Positions 9,821 to 17,591 of a DNA stretch of 64,000 nt are shown one piece after another (within the stretch, counting starts at the first letter, position 1; each line of letters opens with the position of its first letter). The stretch spans positions 62,001-126,000 of the forward strand of contig CAIWKE010000003.1 of NCBI GenBank assembly GCA_903913215.1. Direction: 5' to 3'. A model generated the notes under the pieces. It did no database searches. It was not told the origin of the DNA and worked only from the letters and a program-made list of their open reading frames with translations. The translations under genes were made by a program, and so were the position numbers. This DNA comes from an uncultured Holophagaceae bacterium (GTDB lineage Bacteria > Acidobacteriota > Holophagae > Holophagales > Holophagaceae).

Positions 9821-10119
9821 CGGCTATATCTCCGCAACATCCGCATGTTCCGCCGATAGGCCGCGCCCCGGGTGAAGTTGATGGCCACTTGGCGCGGGAA
9901 CTTGGTGATGGAGCTGGCGAGGGTGATGAAGGTGCGGACAGTCTGCGCCGCACCCCGACCCTGGCGGCTGGCGTTGTCGTAATAGACCATGAGGGCCTGC
10001 CGCATGGTGGCCCGGGGCAGGTTGAAGAGCCCGTAGCTCTCGATGACATCGTGGTTGATGCGACGGGTGCCGTCCTGCTCGGTGACGATGAGGTCCTCGG
10101 GGCGGATCTCCTGGTTCAT
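9817..10119 (-). CDS. Small protein of unknown function (100 aa)
   Basis: ATG at 10119 is preceded by AGGAG at 6-nt spacing, so the start is well supported; a longer upstream reading would translate a spacer and repeat. The protein begins MNQEIRPEDLIVTEQDG and ends in a strongly basic tail rich in Arg (RGAAYRRNMRMLRRYSR). The middle is predicted mostly helical, without signal peptide or membrane segment. I do not recognise the family. The basic tail could bind nucleic acid or acidic lipid, but this is only a guess. It follows the aquaporin gene on the same strand after a repeat-bearing gap. Confidence 0.65.
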   Translation of the reverse strand: MNQEIRPEDLIVTEQDGTRRINHDVIESYGLFNLPRATMRQALMVYYDNASRQGRGAAQTVRTFITLASSITKFPRQVAINFTRGAAYRRNMRMLRRYSR

Positions 10120-10207
10120 GACGACTCCTGGGGTCAACAGTGTATCGGCCCAGGACCCCAGTTGCTCAAGCCGTGCCAAATTCTGGGCTTCCATGAAAAA
10201 AAGACTT

Positions 10208-10258
10208 ACCGCCAAGACGCCAAGAAAGGACCCTTTCAGTTCTTGGCGTCTTGGCGGT
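10208..10258. repeat. Palindromic intergenic repeat, CGCCAAG family, copy 1
   Basis: Perfect 19-bp inverted repeat: ACCGCCAAGACGCCAAGAA with its reverse complement, separated by 13 nt that include CCCTTTCAG. Each arm contains GCCAAGAC/GCCAAGAA as an 8-nt tandem. A second copy lies at 17502-17573 and shares the internal TTTCAG and the right arm. Confidence 0.85.
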
Positions 10259-10280
10259 GATCAGTTTTATTTGTTCGAAC

Positions 10281-10958
10281 CTACTCCTCGATGGCGGGGA
10301 AGACCTTTCCAGCCAGGGCAGCGCCGATGAGGGGGGCCACCCAGAAGAGCCAGAGCTGGGAGAGGGCGTAGCCACCCACGAAGAGGGCGGGCCCGGTGCT
10401 GCGGGCGGGGTTCACGGAGGTGTTGGTGATGGGGATGCTGATGAGGTGGATGAGGGTGAGGCAGAGGCCGATGGAGATGGGGGCGAAGCCCGCGGCGGCC
10501 TTCTTGGCGGTACTGCCCAGGATGACGAAGAGGAAGAAGAAGGTCATGACCACTTCCGTGAGGAAGGCTGCACCCAGGCCATAGTGGCCGGGGGACTGGG
10601 CTCCGTACCCATTAGTGGCGAAGCCTCCGATGGCCGAACCGTTGCCCGTGGCGATGAGGTAGAGGATGGCCGAGGCCGCCACGGCACCCAGCACCTGGGC
10701 CACCCAGTAGGGCAGGACGTCCTTGTAGGGGAAGCGGCCCCCCACGGCCAGGCCCAGGGTCACAGCCGGGTTGAGGTGGCAGCCGGATATGGGGCCGATG
10801 GCGAAGGCCATGGTCAGCACCGTGAGGCCGAAGGCCAAGCTCACGCCATGGAGACCGATGCCCACGCCGGGAAAGGCCGCCGCCAGCACGGCGCTGCCGC
10901 AACCGCCCAGCACCAGCCAGAGGGTGCCCAGGAATTCAGCACCAAGTCGTTTGTTCAT
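10281..10958 (-). CDS. aqpZ: Aquaporin Z-type water channel
   Basis: 225 aa, six membrane helices and two half-helices carrying the NPA motifs (HLNPAVT, 63-65; SVNPARS, 183-185). The selectivity-filter positions read Phe43, His171, Thr180 and Arg186, the pattern of water-selective AqpZ rather than glycerol channels. The start at 10958 has AGGAGG 5 nt upstream. The gene appears to be transcribed alone, with the exonuclease gene upstream on the same strand. Confidence 0.95.
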   Translation of the reverse strand: MNKRLGAEFLGTLWLVLGGCGSAVLAAAFPGVGIGLHGVSLAFGLTVLTMAFAIGPISGCHLNPAVTLGLAVGGRFPYKDVLPYWVAQVLGAVAASAILYLIATGNGSAIGGFATNGYGAQSPGHYGLGAAFLTEVVMTFFFLFVILGSTAKKAAAGFAPISIGLCLTLIHLISIPITNTSVNPARSTGPALFVGGYALSQLWLFWVAPLIGAALAGKVFPAIEE

Positions 10959-11044
10959 ATGTCCTCCTAGGGGATGAATGGATAGGCTAAATTGACCCTG
11001 CCGAGTTTAACCTAGTCTCCAACAGCCCCGCTACGGACACTTCC

Positions 11045-11860
11045 TCACAACAGCCGCGACCAGCCCTCGAGGTAGGTCTGGAATTCCGGGTCCAGGGCGG
11101 CCTTCTGCTGAACCAGGGCCCTGACTTGGGCCTCCTCAGTCTCCATCTGCTCAGGGCTCAGGTGGCCCGAGAGGGTCATGGCCCGGAGCCATACCAGGAA
11201 GGTCGTGAGGGCGTCGAACATGTTGTAGCGGACAATGCCCGCCACATCCCCGGCCCGCCAGAGGTCGATGACGCTCTTGCCGTCCGTGCCCAGCTTGCCG
11301 GGGATGCCGCAGGCCGTGGCCAGCTCATGCAGGGTGGACGAGGCCTTGCCCCAGGCCCCGGTGATCTCCCGCAGGTCCACGTGCTGGTTCCCGTAGCGAT
11401 CGAAGAAGTCCCCCATGGCCCACTTCTCGGCACTGCGTCCCAGGCCGGGAATGGAGAGCCGGTGCACCATGGCCCGCTGGACCAGGATGGGCAGGTCCGC
11501 GTCCCGGGAGTTGAAGCCCACCAGCTGGGGCTTGCGGTCCCCCATGCCCACCAGGAAGCGGCGCAGGAGTTCGTCCTCGGGCAGAGCCTCCGGGCCTTCG
11601 GGCAGGGCGTAGAGCTTGTGTGTGACCTCGCCGTGCTTCACGGTGCGGATGACCGCCGCGATGGACACCACGCGGCAGAGGATGGTCTTGAGGTAGGGCC
11701 GCGGCTCGGCCTCGGTGGCGCCGCCATAGGCCCACATGCGGGCGAGCACCTCCTCGTCCGCCATGTCCTTCGGCAGGTCCAGCACCCGCCGCCCCGTGGG
11801 AGGGTCCGGCACCCACTCCGCATCGAAGGCCCAGATTTGGTGTTGAGGCGGACGCAGCAT
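11045..11860 (-). CDS. Predicted 3'-5' exonuclease, PolB-like (DNA_pol_B_exo2 type)
   Basis: 271 aa. An RNase H-fold DEDD exonuclease: FDAEWVPD (Asp13, Glu15) is exo motif I, GFNSRDADLPIL is motif II, and RYNMFDALTTFLVW supplies the motif III acid. Length and order match the PolB-like exonuclease family found without a polymerase domain in many proteobacteria and acidobacteria. Substrate and pathway are unknown; DNA repair or RNA processing are both possible. It sits between the aquaporin and a DoxX-like gene on the minus strand. Confidence 0.82.
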   Translation of the reverse strand: MLRPPQHQIWAFDAEWVPDPPTGRRVLDLPKDMADEEVLARMWAYGGATEAEPRPYLKTILCRVVSIAAVIRTVKHGEVTHKLYALPEGPEALPEDELLRRFLVGMGDRKPQLVGFNSRDADLPILVQRAMVHRLSIPGLGRSAEKWAMGDFFDRYGNQHVDLREITGAWGKASSTLHELATACGIPGKLGTDGKSVIDLWRAGDVAGIVRYNMFDALTTFLVWLRAMTLSGHLSPEQMETEEAQVRALVQQKAALDPEFQTYLEGWSRLL

Positions 11861-11881
11861 GGACTGACTCCTGGAGCTATT

Positions 11882-12238
11882 TTAGCGGCCGAGGGCCCAC
11901 TTGCCGCCGCCACCGATGGCGCAGGCCAGACCCACCAGGAGGCGGAAGAGCCCCGTGACGTTGGCCAGGGGCCCAGCGCCGTGCAACCAGCCGTGGATGA
12001 GGGGCCAGCCCAGGAGGGCCGCCAGCAGGGCCCCGGCCAGGGGCACCCAGAGGCCCAGCAGGAGCAGGGTGCCACAGACAAGTTCGCCCAGGGCAAGGCC
12101 CCAGGTGGACACGTGGGCGAAGGTCACGGCACCATGGGCCCCGCGCAGCACAGCGAAGGCCTGCACCACCGCCATGCCGCCCACGGCCAGGCGCAGCAGG
12201 AACAGGGCCCAGTCGGTGCGGGTCTTCGAGGCGGCCAT
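11882..12238 (-). CDS. DoxX-like small integral membrane protein
   Basis: 118 aa, four hydrophobic helices, with the family pattern FLLRLAVGGMAVVQ near the N-terminus and LALGELVCGTLLLLGLWVPLAG in helices 2-3 (shown here as two short landmarks, LALGELVCG and LLLLGLWVP). DoxX-family proteins are linked to thiosulfate:quinone oxidoreductase subunits and to redox or thiol stress complexes; no partner is nearby. It ends 21 nt upstream of the exonuclease start and is probably in the same transcript. Confidence 0.75.
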   Translation of the reverse strand: MAASKTRTDWALFLLRLAVGGMAVVQAFAVLRGAHGAVTFAHVSTWGLALGELVCGTLLLLGLWVPLAGALLAALLGWPLIHGWLHGAGPLANVTGLFRLLVGLACAIGGGGKWALGR

Positions 12239-12289
12239 CGTGTCTCCGGGAATCCCTCATTGTAGGCTGGATGCTTCCACAGGATTCAC

Positions 12290-12976
12290 ATGCTCCGAAC
12301 CCTCGCCTTCGACGCGGACGACACGCTCTGGCATAACGAGACCTTCTACGCTGAGAGCCAGGAGACGTTCCGAACCCTCCTGCGGCCCTACCACGACGAC
12401 GCCTGGATCGACGCCCGGCTCCAGGCGACGGAGGCCCGCAACCTGCGCCGCTACGGCTATGGCATCAAGGGCTTCACCCTCTCCATGATCGAGACGGCCC
12501 TGGAGCTCACGGAGAACCGCCTGGACGGCGCCGGAGTCCAGGCTCTGCTGGCCCTGGGCCAGGCCATGCTGGAGAAGCCGGTGGAGACCCTGCCCCACGT
12601 GCCTGAGGTCCTGCAGGAGCTGTCCGGCACCTTCAGCCTCATGCTCATCACCAAGGGCGACCTCTTCGACCAGGAGACCAAGCTGGCCAAGTCCCGCCTG
12701 GGGCACCTGTTCTCGAAGGTGGAGATCGTCTCTGAGAAGGACGAGGCCACCTACGCCGCCCTGCTCCAGCGCCACGGCATCCCCCCGGCTGACTTCATCA
12801 TGGTGGGGAACTCGGTGAGGTCGGACATCCTGCCGGTCCTGGCCCTCGGGGGCCGGGCCGTGCACGTCCCCTACGCCATCACCTGGGCCCACGAGGTGGT
12901 TGCCACCCCAGCCGGGGGCACCTTCCCGGTGCTGGCCTCCATTCTCGATCTGCCAGGGCTCCTCACCAACTGGTGA
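12290..12976 (+). CDS. HAD-superfamily hydrolase
   Basis: 228 aa. HAD motifs in order: FDADDTLW with nucleophile Asp8 and Asp10, LMLITKGD (motif II Thr), the Lys in VSEKDE (motif III), and GNSVRSDI (motif IV). A helical cap lies between motifs I and II, as in phosphoglycolate phosphatase/dehalogenase-like members. The substrate is unknown; small phosphorylated metabolites are typical. It lies 50 nt upstream of the hydroxybutyryl-CoA dehydrogenase gene and may be co-transcribed with it. Confidence 0.87.
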   Translation: MLRTLAFDADDTLWHNETFYAESQETFRTLLRPYHDDAWIDARLQATEARNLRRYGYGIKGFTLSMIETALELTENRLDGAGVQALLALGQAMLEKPVETLPHVPEVLQELSGTFSLMLITKGDLFDQETKLAKSRLGHLFSKVEIVSEKDEATYAALLQRHGIPPADFIMVGNSVRSDILPVLALGGRAVHVPYAITWAHEVVATPAGGTFPVLASILDLPGLLTNW

Positions 12977-13026
12977 TGAATGACCTGGGGGCTTGGGGCT
13001 ATATTCGGGGTCTGGAGGCATTCCCC

Positions 13027-13884
13027 ATGACCATCAAGCACATTGGCATCATCGGCGCAGGGCAGATGGGCAACGGCATCGCCCACGTCTTCGCCCAGGC
13101 GGGCTGCGCGGTTCTCCTGCAGGACATCACCGAGGCCTATGCGCAAAAGGGCCTGGCCACCATCCACAAGAACCTGCAGCGTGGCTTGGACAAGGGGAAA
13201 ATGACGGCGGATGAGAAGGCCGCCATCCTGGCTCGTGTGCAGCTCACCACCAACCTTGAAGCCCTGGCGGACTGCGACATTGTCATCGAGGCCGCCCCAG
13301 AGAAATGGGAGATCAAGAAGCAGATCTTCGAGACCCTGGACCGGGTGTGCAAGCCCGGCACCATCCTGGCCTCTAACACGAGCAGCATCTCCATCACCAA
13401 GCTGGCGGCCATCACCAAGCGCCCCGAGGCCTTCATCGGCATGCACTTCATGAACCCTGTGCCGGTCATGCAGCTCATCGAGGTGATTCGCGGCCTCGCC
13501 ACCAACGAGGCCACCTTCGAGGCGGTCATGGCCTTGTCGAAGCAGCTGGGCAAGACCCCCATCCACTGCAATGACTTTCCGGGCTTCGTCAGCAACCGCG
13601 TGCTCCTGCCCATGATCAACGAGGCCATCTACGCGCTCTTCGAGGGCGTCGCCAGCGTGGAGAGCATCGACGGGATCATGAAGCTGGGCATGAACCATCC
13701 CATGGGCCCCCTGACCCTGGCGGACTTCATCGGCCTGGACACCTGCCTCTCCATCCTCAACGTTCTGCATGAAGGCCTGGGCGATCCCAAGTACCGCCCC
13801 TGCCCCCTCCTCATCAAGTACGTCGACGCCGGGTGGCTTGGCAAGAAGAGTGGACGGGGCTTCTACGATTACAACAAGGCATAA
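13027..13884 (+). CDS. hbd: 3-hydroxybutyryl-CoA dehydrogenase
   Basis: 285 aa, the usual length for monofunctional members. NAD-binding Rossmann motif GAGQMG at residues 10-15; catalytic His-containing segment HFMNPVPVMQLIEVIRG and SNTSSISIT; C-terminal helical dimer domain with NHPMGPLTLADFIGLD. Oxidises (S)-3-hydroxybutyryl-CoA to acetoacetyl-CoA, or the reverse in butyrate formation. GGAGG precedes the ATG at 13027 by about 9 nt; a reading extended to 12973 overlaps the HAD gene and lacks support. It could follow the enoyl-CoA hydratase at 1018-1794 in the same pathway. Confidence 0.95.
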   Translation: MTIKHIGIIGAGQMGNGIAHVFAQAGCAVLLQDITEAYAQKGLATIHKNLQRGLDKGKMTADEKAAILARVQLTTNLEALADCDIVIEAAPEKWEIKKQIFETLDRVCKPGTILASNTSSISITKLAAITKRPEAFIGMHFMNPVPVMQLIEVIRGLATNEATFEAVMALSKQLGKTPIHCNDFPGFVSNRVLLPMINEAIYALFEGVASVESIDGIMKLGMNHPMGPLTLADFIGLDTCLSILNVLHEGLGDPKYRPCPLLIKYVDAGWLGKKSGRGFYDYNKA

Positions 13885-13934
13885 TCGACCCTCCAAACCA
13901 GTGCACCCAACCCCCAACTTCGAGGAGCCCTCCC

Positions 13935-14858
13935 ATGGCCACCGCAAGAGTCCGTGAAATCCTCTCCTGGTACACCTCCGAAAACCCCGGCGTAAAGGCC
14001 AACCTCGCCCGCATCATGAACACGGGCCGGCTGGCTGGCACGGGCAAGTTTGTGATCCTGCCCGTTGACCAGGGCTTCGAGCACGGCCCCGCCCGCAGCT
14101 TCGCCCCCAACCCAGCCGGCTACGACCCCCGCTATCACGTGGAGCTGGCCATCGAGGCTGGCTGCAATGCCTACGCGGCCCCCCTGGGCTTCATCGAGCA
14201 CGTGGCCTCTGACTACGCCGGGGAGATCCCCCTCATCCTCAAGCTCAACAACAGCGACGGCCTCGCCAAGGGCATTGAGCCCTGCAGCGCCATCACCGGC
14301 AGCGTGGAGGACGCCCTGCGCCTGGGCTGCGCCGCCATCGGCTACACCATCTACCCGGGCAGCGGCGCCCGCAATGAGCAGTACGAGGCCCTCCGCTAGC
14401 TGATCCTCGAGGCCAAGGCCGTGGGCCTGCCCAGCATCGTGTGGTCCTATCCCCGCGGCACCGGCCTCAGCAAGGAGGGTGAGACCGCCGTGGACGTCGC
14501 CGGCTACGCCGCCCAGATCGCCGCCCAGCTGGGCGCCCACGTCATCAAGGTGAAGCCCCCCACGGCGCACCTGGAGCAGGCCGAGGCCAAGAAGGTCTTC
14601 GAGAAATACGCCATCCCCACCGCCACCCTGGCTGAGCGCGTGGCCGAGGTCGTGAAGAGCGCCTTCAACGGCCGCCGCATCGTCATCTTCAGCGGTGGCG
14701 AAGCCAAGGGCACCGATGCCGTCCTCCAGGAAGTGGCCCAGATCGCCGCTGGCGGCGCCTTCGGCAGCATCATGGGGCGGAATGCCTTCCAGCGGCCGAA
14801 GGCCGAGGCCATCGAGTTGTTGCATGCAGTGATGGATATCTACAAGAACGCGAAGTAG
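13935..14858 (+). pseudogene. fbaB: Class I fructose-bisphosphate aldolase (DhnA/FbaB type) interrupted by one in-frame TAG
   Basis: The reading frame from ATG 13935 (GAGGAG upstream) encodes an archaeal/DhnA-type aldolase and is intact except for TAG at 14397-14399 (codon 155). The frame continues in phase to TAA-free sequence ending at TAG 14856-14858. Around the stop the protein reads QYEALR then LILEAKAVGLP, where relatives have Glu (GAG); one G-to-T change would make TAG. The Schiff-base lysine candidates (Lys205 or Lys207 in VIKVKPPT) and the phosphate-binding GGEAKGTD lie after the stop, so a 154-aa product would be inactive. No other damage is seen. Options: sequencing error, recent nonsense mutation, or suppressed/readthrough codon. 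Confidence 0.85.
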
Positions 14859-14864
14859 CGTTCG

Positions 14865-14887
14865 CTCGAAACGCTGCGCGTTTCGAG
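14865..14887. terminator. 23-nt perfect hairpin after the aldolase gene
   Basis: CTCGAAACGC, loop TGC, GCGTTTCGAG: a perfect 10-bp stem starting 7 nt after the aldolase stop. It is not followed by a U-tract. Same geometry as the hairpins at 9798-9820 and 15764-15786. Confidence 0.5.
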
Positions 14888-14897
14888 GTCGGAAAAG

Positions 14898-14925
14898 GAT
14901 AAGCGGCGCGCAAGCGCCGCTTATC
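14898..14925. terminator. GC-rich hairpin between aldolase and higA
   Basis: GATAAGCGGCGC, GCAA loop, GCGCCGCTTATC: perfect 12-bp stem with a GNRA-type loop. Located between convergent genes; neither side has a strong T-run, though AAAA precedes it, giving a weak U-tract for the minus strand. Confidence 0.6.
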
Positions 14926-14929
14926 GTGT

Positions 14930-14939
14930 GGGGGGGGGG
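14930..14939. repeat. Homopolymer tract of ten G
   Basis: G10 on the plus strand immediately 3' of the higA stop codon and next to the hairpin at 14898-14925. It is outside coding sequence. Such tracts are prone to slippage in replication and in sequencing. Confidence 0.8.
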
Positions 14940-14942
14940 TGG

Positions 14943-15230
14943 CTAGCCGACTTTCGGGAGGGCCCGGGTGGTGTGCTGAGGACGGCTCTTGGCAAGGTCG
15001 TGGGCGGACTGGAGGTTCAGCCAGAACTCGGGGCTGGTGCCGAAGGCCTGCCCCAGCAACCAGGCGGTGTCCGGGGTCACGCCCCGCTTACCGCGGACCA
15101 GCTCATTGATCCGCTGGACGGGCACCTTCACATGGGCCGCCAGCCCCACCTGGGTGAGCCCCATGGGCTCCAGGAACTCGGCCAGCAGGACTTCACCGGG
15201 ATGTGTGGGAATGCGATGGGTGGGGATCAT
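14943..15230 (-). CDS. higA: HigA-family antitoxin (XRE-type helix-turn-helix)
   Basis: 95 aa. The start HRIPTHPGEVLLAEFLEPMG is the hallmark of HigA/VapI antitoxins (short landmark: THPGEVLLAEFL), followed by the helix-turn-helix LTQVGLAAHVKVPVQRINEL and RGKRGVTPDTAWLLGQAFGTSPEFWLNLQ region. It neutralises the HigB mRNA interferase encoded just upstream and represses the operon. The gap to higB is 12 nt, so they are co-transcribed in the usual toxin-first order. A run of ten G lies three bases after the stop codon. Confidence 0.92.
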   Translation of the reverse strand: MIPTHRIPTHPGEVLLAEFLEPMGLTQVGLAAHVKVPVQRINELVRGKRGVTPDTAWLLGQAFGTSPEFWLNLQSAHDLAKSRPQHTTRALPKVG

Positions 15231-15242
15231 GTAGTCACCTGC

Positions 15243-15533
15243 TCAGTGGTAATCAGTGAGGCGAACATCGAAGGCTTCGGATCCCTGCCAGCGGAAGGTG
15301 AGACGCCACTGGTCGTTCACCCGGATGCTGTGGAAGCCCAACAGGTCTCTTCCCAGAGCTTCAAGGTGGTTGTTCGGAGGAGATTTCAGGTCTCTGAGGT
15401 CCATAGCAGCGTTCAGCATGTCCAGCTTCTGCAGGGCTGTCTTGAGGATGGTTGAAGGAAAGCGCCTGATGTCCTTGGCGGGAAAGCCGTGAAACAGGGC
15501 TTCAGTGTTCCGGTCGCCGAAGGATGGGATCAA
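15243..15533 (-). CDS. higB: HigB-family toxin (RelE/ParE superfamily mRNA interferase)
   Basis: 96 aa from TTG 15533. This start matches family N-termini (IPSFGDRNTEALF follows directly) and has GGAGGG 7 nt upstream; the in-frame ATG at 15584 lacks a ribosome site and would add 17 residues. Family landmarks: RRFPSTILKTALQKLDMLNAA, LKSPPNNHLEALG, and the C-terminal SIRVNDQWRLTFRW and VRLTDYH. HigB cleaves mRNA on the ribosome. Toxin precedes antitoxin, as usual for higBA. Confidence 0.9.
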   Translation of the reverse strand: MIPSFGDRNTEALFHGFPAKDIRRFPSTILKTALQKLDMLNAAMDLRDLKSPPNNHLEALGRDLLGFHSIRVNDQWRLTFRWQGSEAFDVRLTDYH

Positions 15534-15573
15534 TTCAAAGCCCTCCAAGAACAGGATAACCTTACACGGTATC

Positions 15574-15585
15574 CATGCAAGCATG
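15574..15585. promoter_or_regulatory. Candidate HigA operator (short inverted repeat)
   Basis: CATGCAAGCATG, an ATGC-AA-GCAT palindrome about 40 nt upstream of the higB TTG. HigA-type repressors bind palindromes near their own promoter. Position is suitable but the motif is short, so support is modest. Confidence 0.3.
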
Positions 15586-15763
15586 TATTACGTTTTTTCC
15601 CTTGTCCTCCGAGACCCGCCCGATTCGATTCAAACGAACCCGCAGCAGGTCAGCCTTACCGAACTGGAACCGGTACAAGAATCGGCTCGATATGGCGGCG
15701 GATTCTGTAGCGCGTGGGTGCACCGGTGTCCAGCAACGCTGCGTCTTTGCAGTCATTTTCTAC

Positions 15764-15786
15764 CTCGGAATGCGCAGCATTCCGAG
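15764..15786 (-). terminator. 23-nt perfect hairpin after prfC
   Basis: CTCGGAATGC, loop GCA, GCATTCCGAG: perfect 10-bp stem, 10 nt beyond the prfC stop on the minus strand. No U-tract. Similar to the hairpins at 9798 and 14865. The rest of 15586-15763 between higB and prfC shows no gene I can support. Confidence 0.5.
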
Positions 15787-15795
15787 CCGCCCCCA

Positions 15796-17364
15796 CTACT
15801 TCGGAGGATGTTCCAGAAACGAAATATCCGGGCTCTTCTCGGCGGTGGTCCGCCGCTGCCAGTCGTTCTCGAAGAGGATGGCGGGGTTGCCCTCCACGTC
15901 CTCCACCAGCTCGCCCCAGTAGCGGCTGGGCTCGGGCCAGCCGCCCACCAGCCAGCGGGCCATCTGGAAGCTGCGGGGCTCCATGAGTACGGGGCAGGCG
16001 TATTCCTCCTTGAGGCGGTGCTGGAGCACTTCGAACTGCAGGCGGCCGATGGCACCCAGGATGGGCAGGGGCGCGCCCCCCTTGGGCCAGAAGACCTGCA
16101 CTACGCCCTCCTCGGCGATCTGGCCCAGGCCCTTCAGGAAGCCCTTGCGGGCACCGGGGTCCGCCAGGCGCACGGAGGCGAACTGCTCGGGACTGAAGCG
16201 CGGCACCGCGTGGAACTCCACGGGTCCGGCGGAGCTCAGCACATCGCCGATGCGGAAGAGGCCGGGGTTGATGAGGCCCAGGATGTCCCCCGGATAGGCC
16301 TCGTCCACAATCTGGCGCTCGCGGCCGAAGAACATGTGGGGGTAGTTCAGCTTGATGGACTTCTTCTCCCGCACGTGGAGGGCGTCCATGCCCCGCTCGA
16401 AGCGGCCGGACACGATGCGGGCGAAGGCCACGCGGTCCCGGTGAGCCTTATTCATGTTGGCCTGCACCTTGAACACGAAGGCCGTGAAGGGCTGCTCGGG
16501 CTCAATCTCGCCGCCATTCATGAGGGGGCGCGGCCCCGGGGAGGGCGCCAGCTCCAGGAACTCCTCAAGGAACTCGGCCACGCCGAAGTTGTTCACGGCG
16601 GAGCCGAAGAACATCGGCGACTGCTCACCCCGCAGGAAGGCCTCCCGGTCGAAGGGGGGCAGCACGTGATCCATGAGGTCCACGTCGTCCTTGAGCTGCT
16701 GCAGTTCCGCGGGGGTGAGCAGGGCGGCAATCTCGGGATCGTCCAGGCCCCCCTGCCCGGCCACCCGCGCCTTGCGGCCGGCCTTGGCCCGCTCGAAGAC
16801 CTGGAGCTGCCCCGTGGCCCGCACGTAGACGCCCTTGAAGTCCGTGCCCGACCCGATGGGCCAGGTCATGGGCACCGCATGGAGGCCGAAGAGCTCCTCC
16901 ACCTCGTCGATGAGCTCCACGGGTTCGCGGCCCGGGCGGTCCAGCTTGTTCACGAAGGTGAAGATGGGCAGCTTGCGCTCCCGGGCCACACGGAACAGCT
17001 TCTTGGTCTGCTCTTCCACGCCCTTGGCGCAGTCCAGGAGCATCACCACGGCGTCCGCCGCCGTGAGGGCCCGGTAGGTGTCTTCGCTGAAGTCCTGGTG
17101 ACCCGGGGTGTCCAGCAGGTTGATGGCCCGGCCCAGGTACTCGAACTGCATGGCCGCCGAGGTGACGCTGATGCCGCGCTCCTGCTCGATGCTCATCCAG
17201 TCCGAATGGGCCGCCGCCCCGCCCTCCCGGGCCTTCACGGAGCCCGCCCGGTCGATGGCGCCGCCGTAAAGCAGCAGCTTCTCCGTCAGCGTGGTCTTGC
17301 CCGCATCCGGGTGGGAGATGATGGCGAAGGTGCGGCGCCGCTGGATTTCTTCGGACAGGGACAT
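15796..17364 (-). CDS. prfC: Peptide chain release factor 3 (RF3 GTPase)
   Basis: 522 aa, typical length. Translational GTPase that recycles RF1/RF2 after termination. G motifs: SHPDAGKTT (17-25), switch region ERGISVTSAAMQFEY, DTPGHQDF, NKLDRPG. The segment DWMSIEQERGISVT is diagnostic for RF3 rather than EF-G. The C-terminal domain reads LPILGAIGRLQFEVLQHRL, also RF3-specific. ATG at 17364 is followed by MSLSEEIQRRRTFAII, matching family starts. Confidence 0.97.
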   Translation of the reverse strand: MSLSEEIQRRRTFAIISHPDAGKTTLTEKLLLYGGAIDRAGSVKAREGGAAAHSDWMSIEQERGISVTSAAMQFEYLGRAINLLDTPGHQDFSEDTYRALTAADAVVMLLDCAKGVEEQTKKLFRVARERKLPIFTFVNKLDRPGREPVELIDEVEELFGLHAVPMTWPIGSGTDFKGVYVRATGQLQVFERAKAGRKARVAGQGGLDDPEIAALLTPAELQQLKDDVDLMDHVLPPFDREAFLRGEQSPMFFGSAVNNFGVAEFLEEFLELAPSPGPRPLMNGGEIEPEQPFTAFVFKVQANMNKAHRDRVAFARIVSGRFERGMDALHVREKKSIKLNYPHMFFGRERQIVDEAYPGDILGLINPGLFRIGDVLSSAGPVEFHAVPRFSPEQFASVRLADPGARKGFLKGLGQIAEEGVVQVFWPKGGAPLPILGAIGRLQFEVLQHRLKEEYACPVLMEPRSFQMARWLVGGWPEPSRYWGELVEDVEGNPAILFENDWQRRTTAEKSPDISFLEHPPK

Positions 17365-17501
17365 GGGGTTCCACAGACAAGAAAGGCTTCAGATGAGACA
17401 ACAACTCCGCAGGCCGTGCGGAGAGAACCTTTCATTGTCGCGGGTGTGGCCCGGAGACTCAACCTTGGACAGAGCGAAACACCCTTGAAAAGAACACTGA
17501 T

Positions 17502-17573
17502 CATCGCCAAGACGCCAATTCGCCAAGAAAAACAGCCAAGATGCCCGTTTCAGTTCTTGGCGTCTTGGCGGTG
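17502..17573. repeat. Palindromic intergenic repeat, CGCCAAG family, copy 2
   Basis: Left arm ATCGCCAAGACGCCAA followed by an extra TTCGCCAAGAA unit; right arm TTCTTGGCGTCTTGGCGGT, identical to copy 1 (10208-10258), including the preceding TTTCAG. Lies between the prfC start and the end of the VOC gene. Confidence 0.85.
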
Positions 17574-17591
17574 GGTTTTGATCTTTTTAAC

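Noticed and set aside
14397-14399. Pyrrolysine or other recoded amino acid at TAG
   Set aside because: The aligned residue is an ordinary Glu, no pyl genes or recoding signals are visible, and TAG is also used as a normal stop here (for example at 1792 and 14856).
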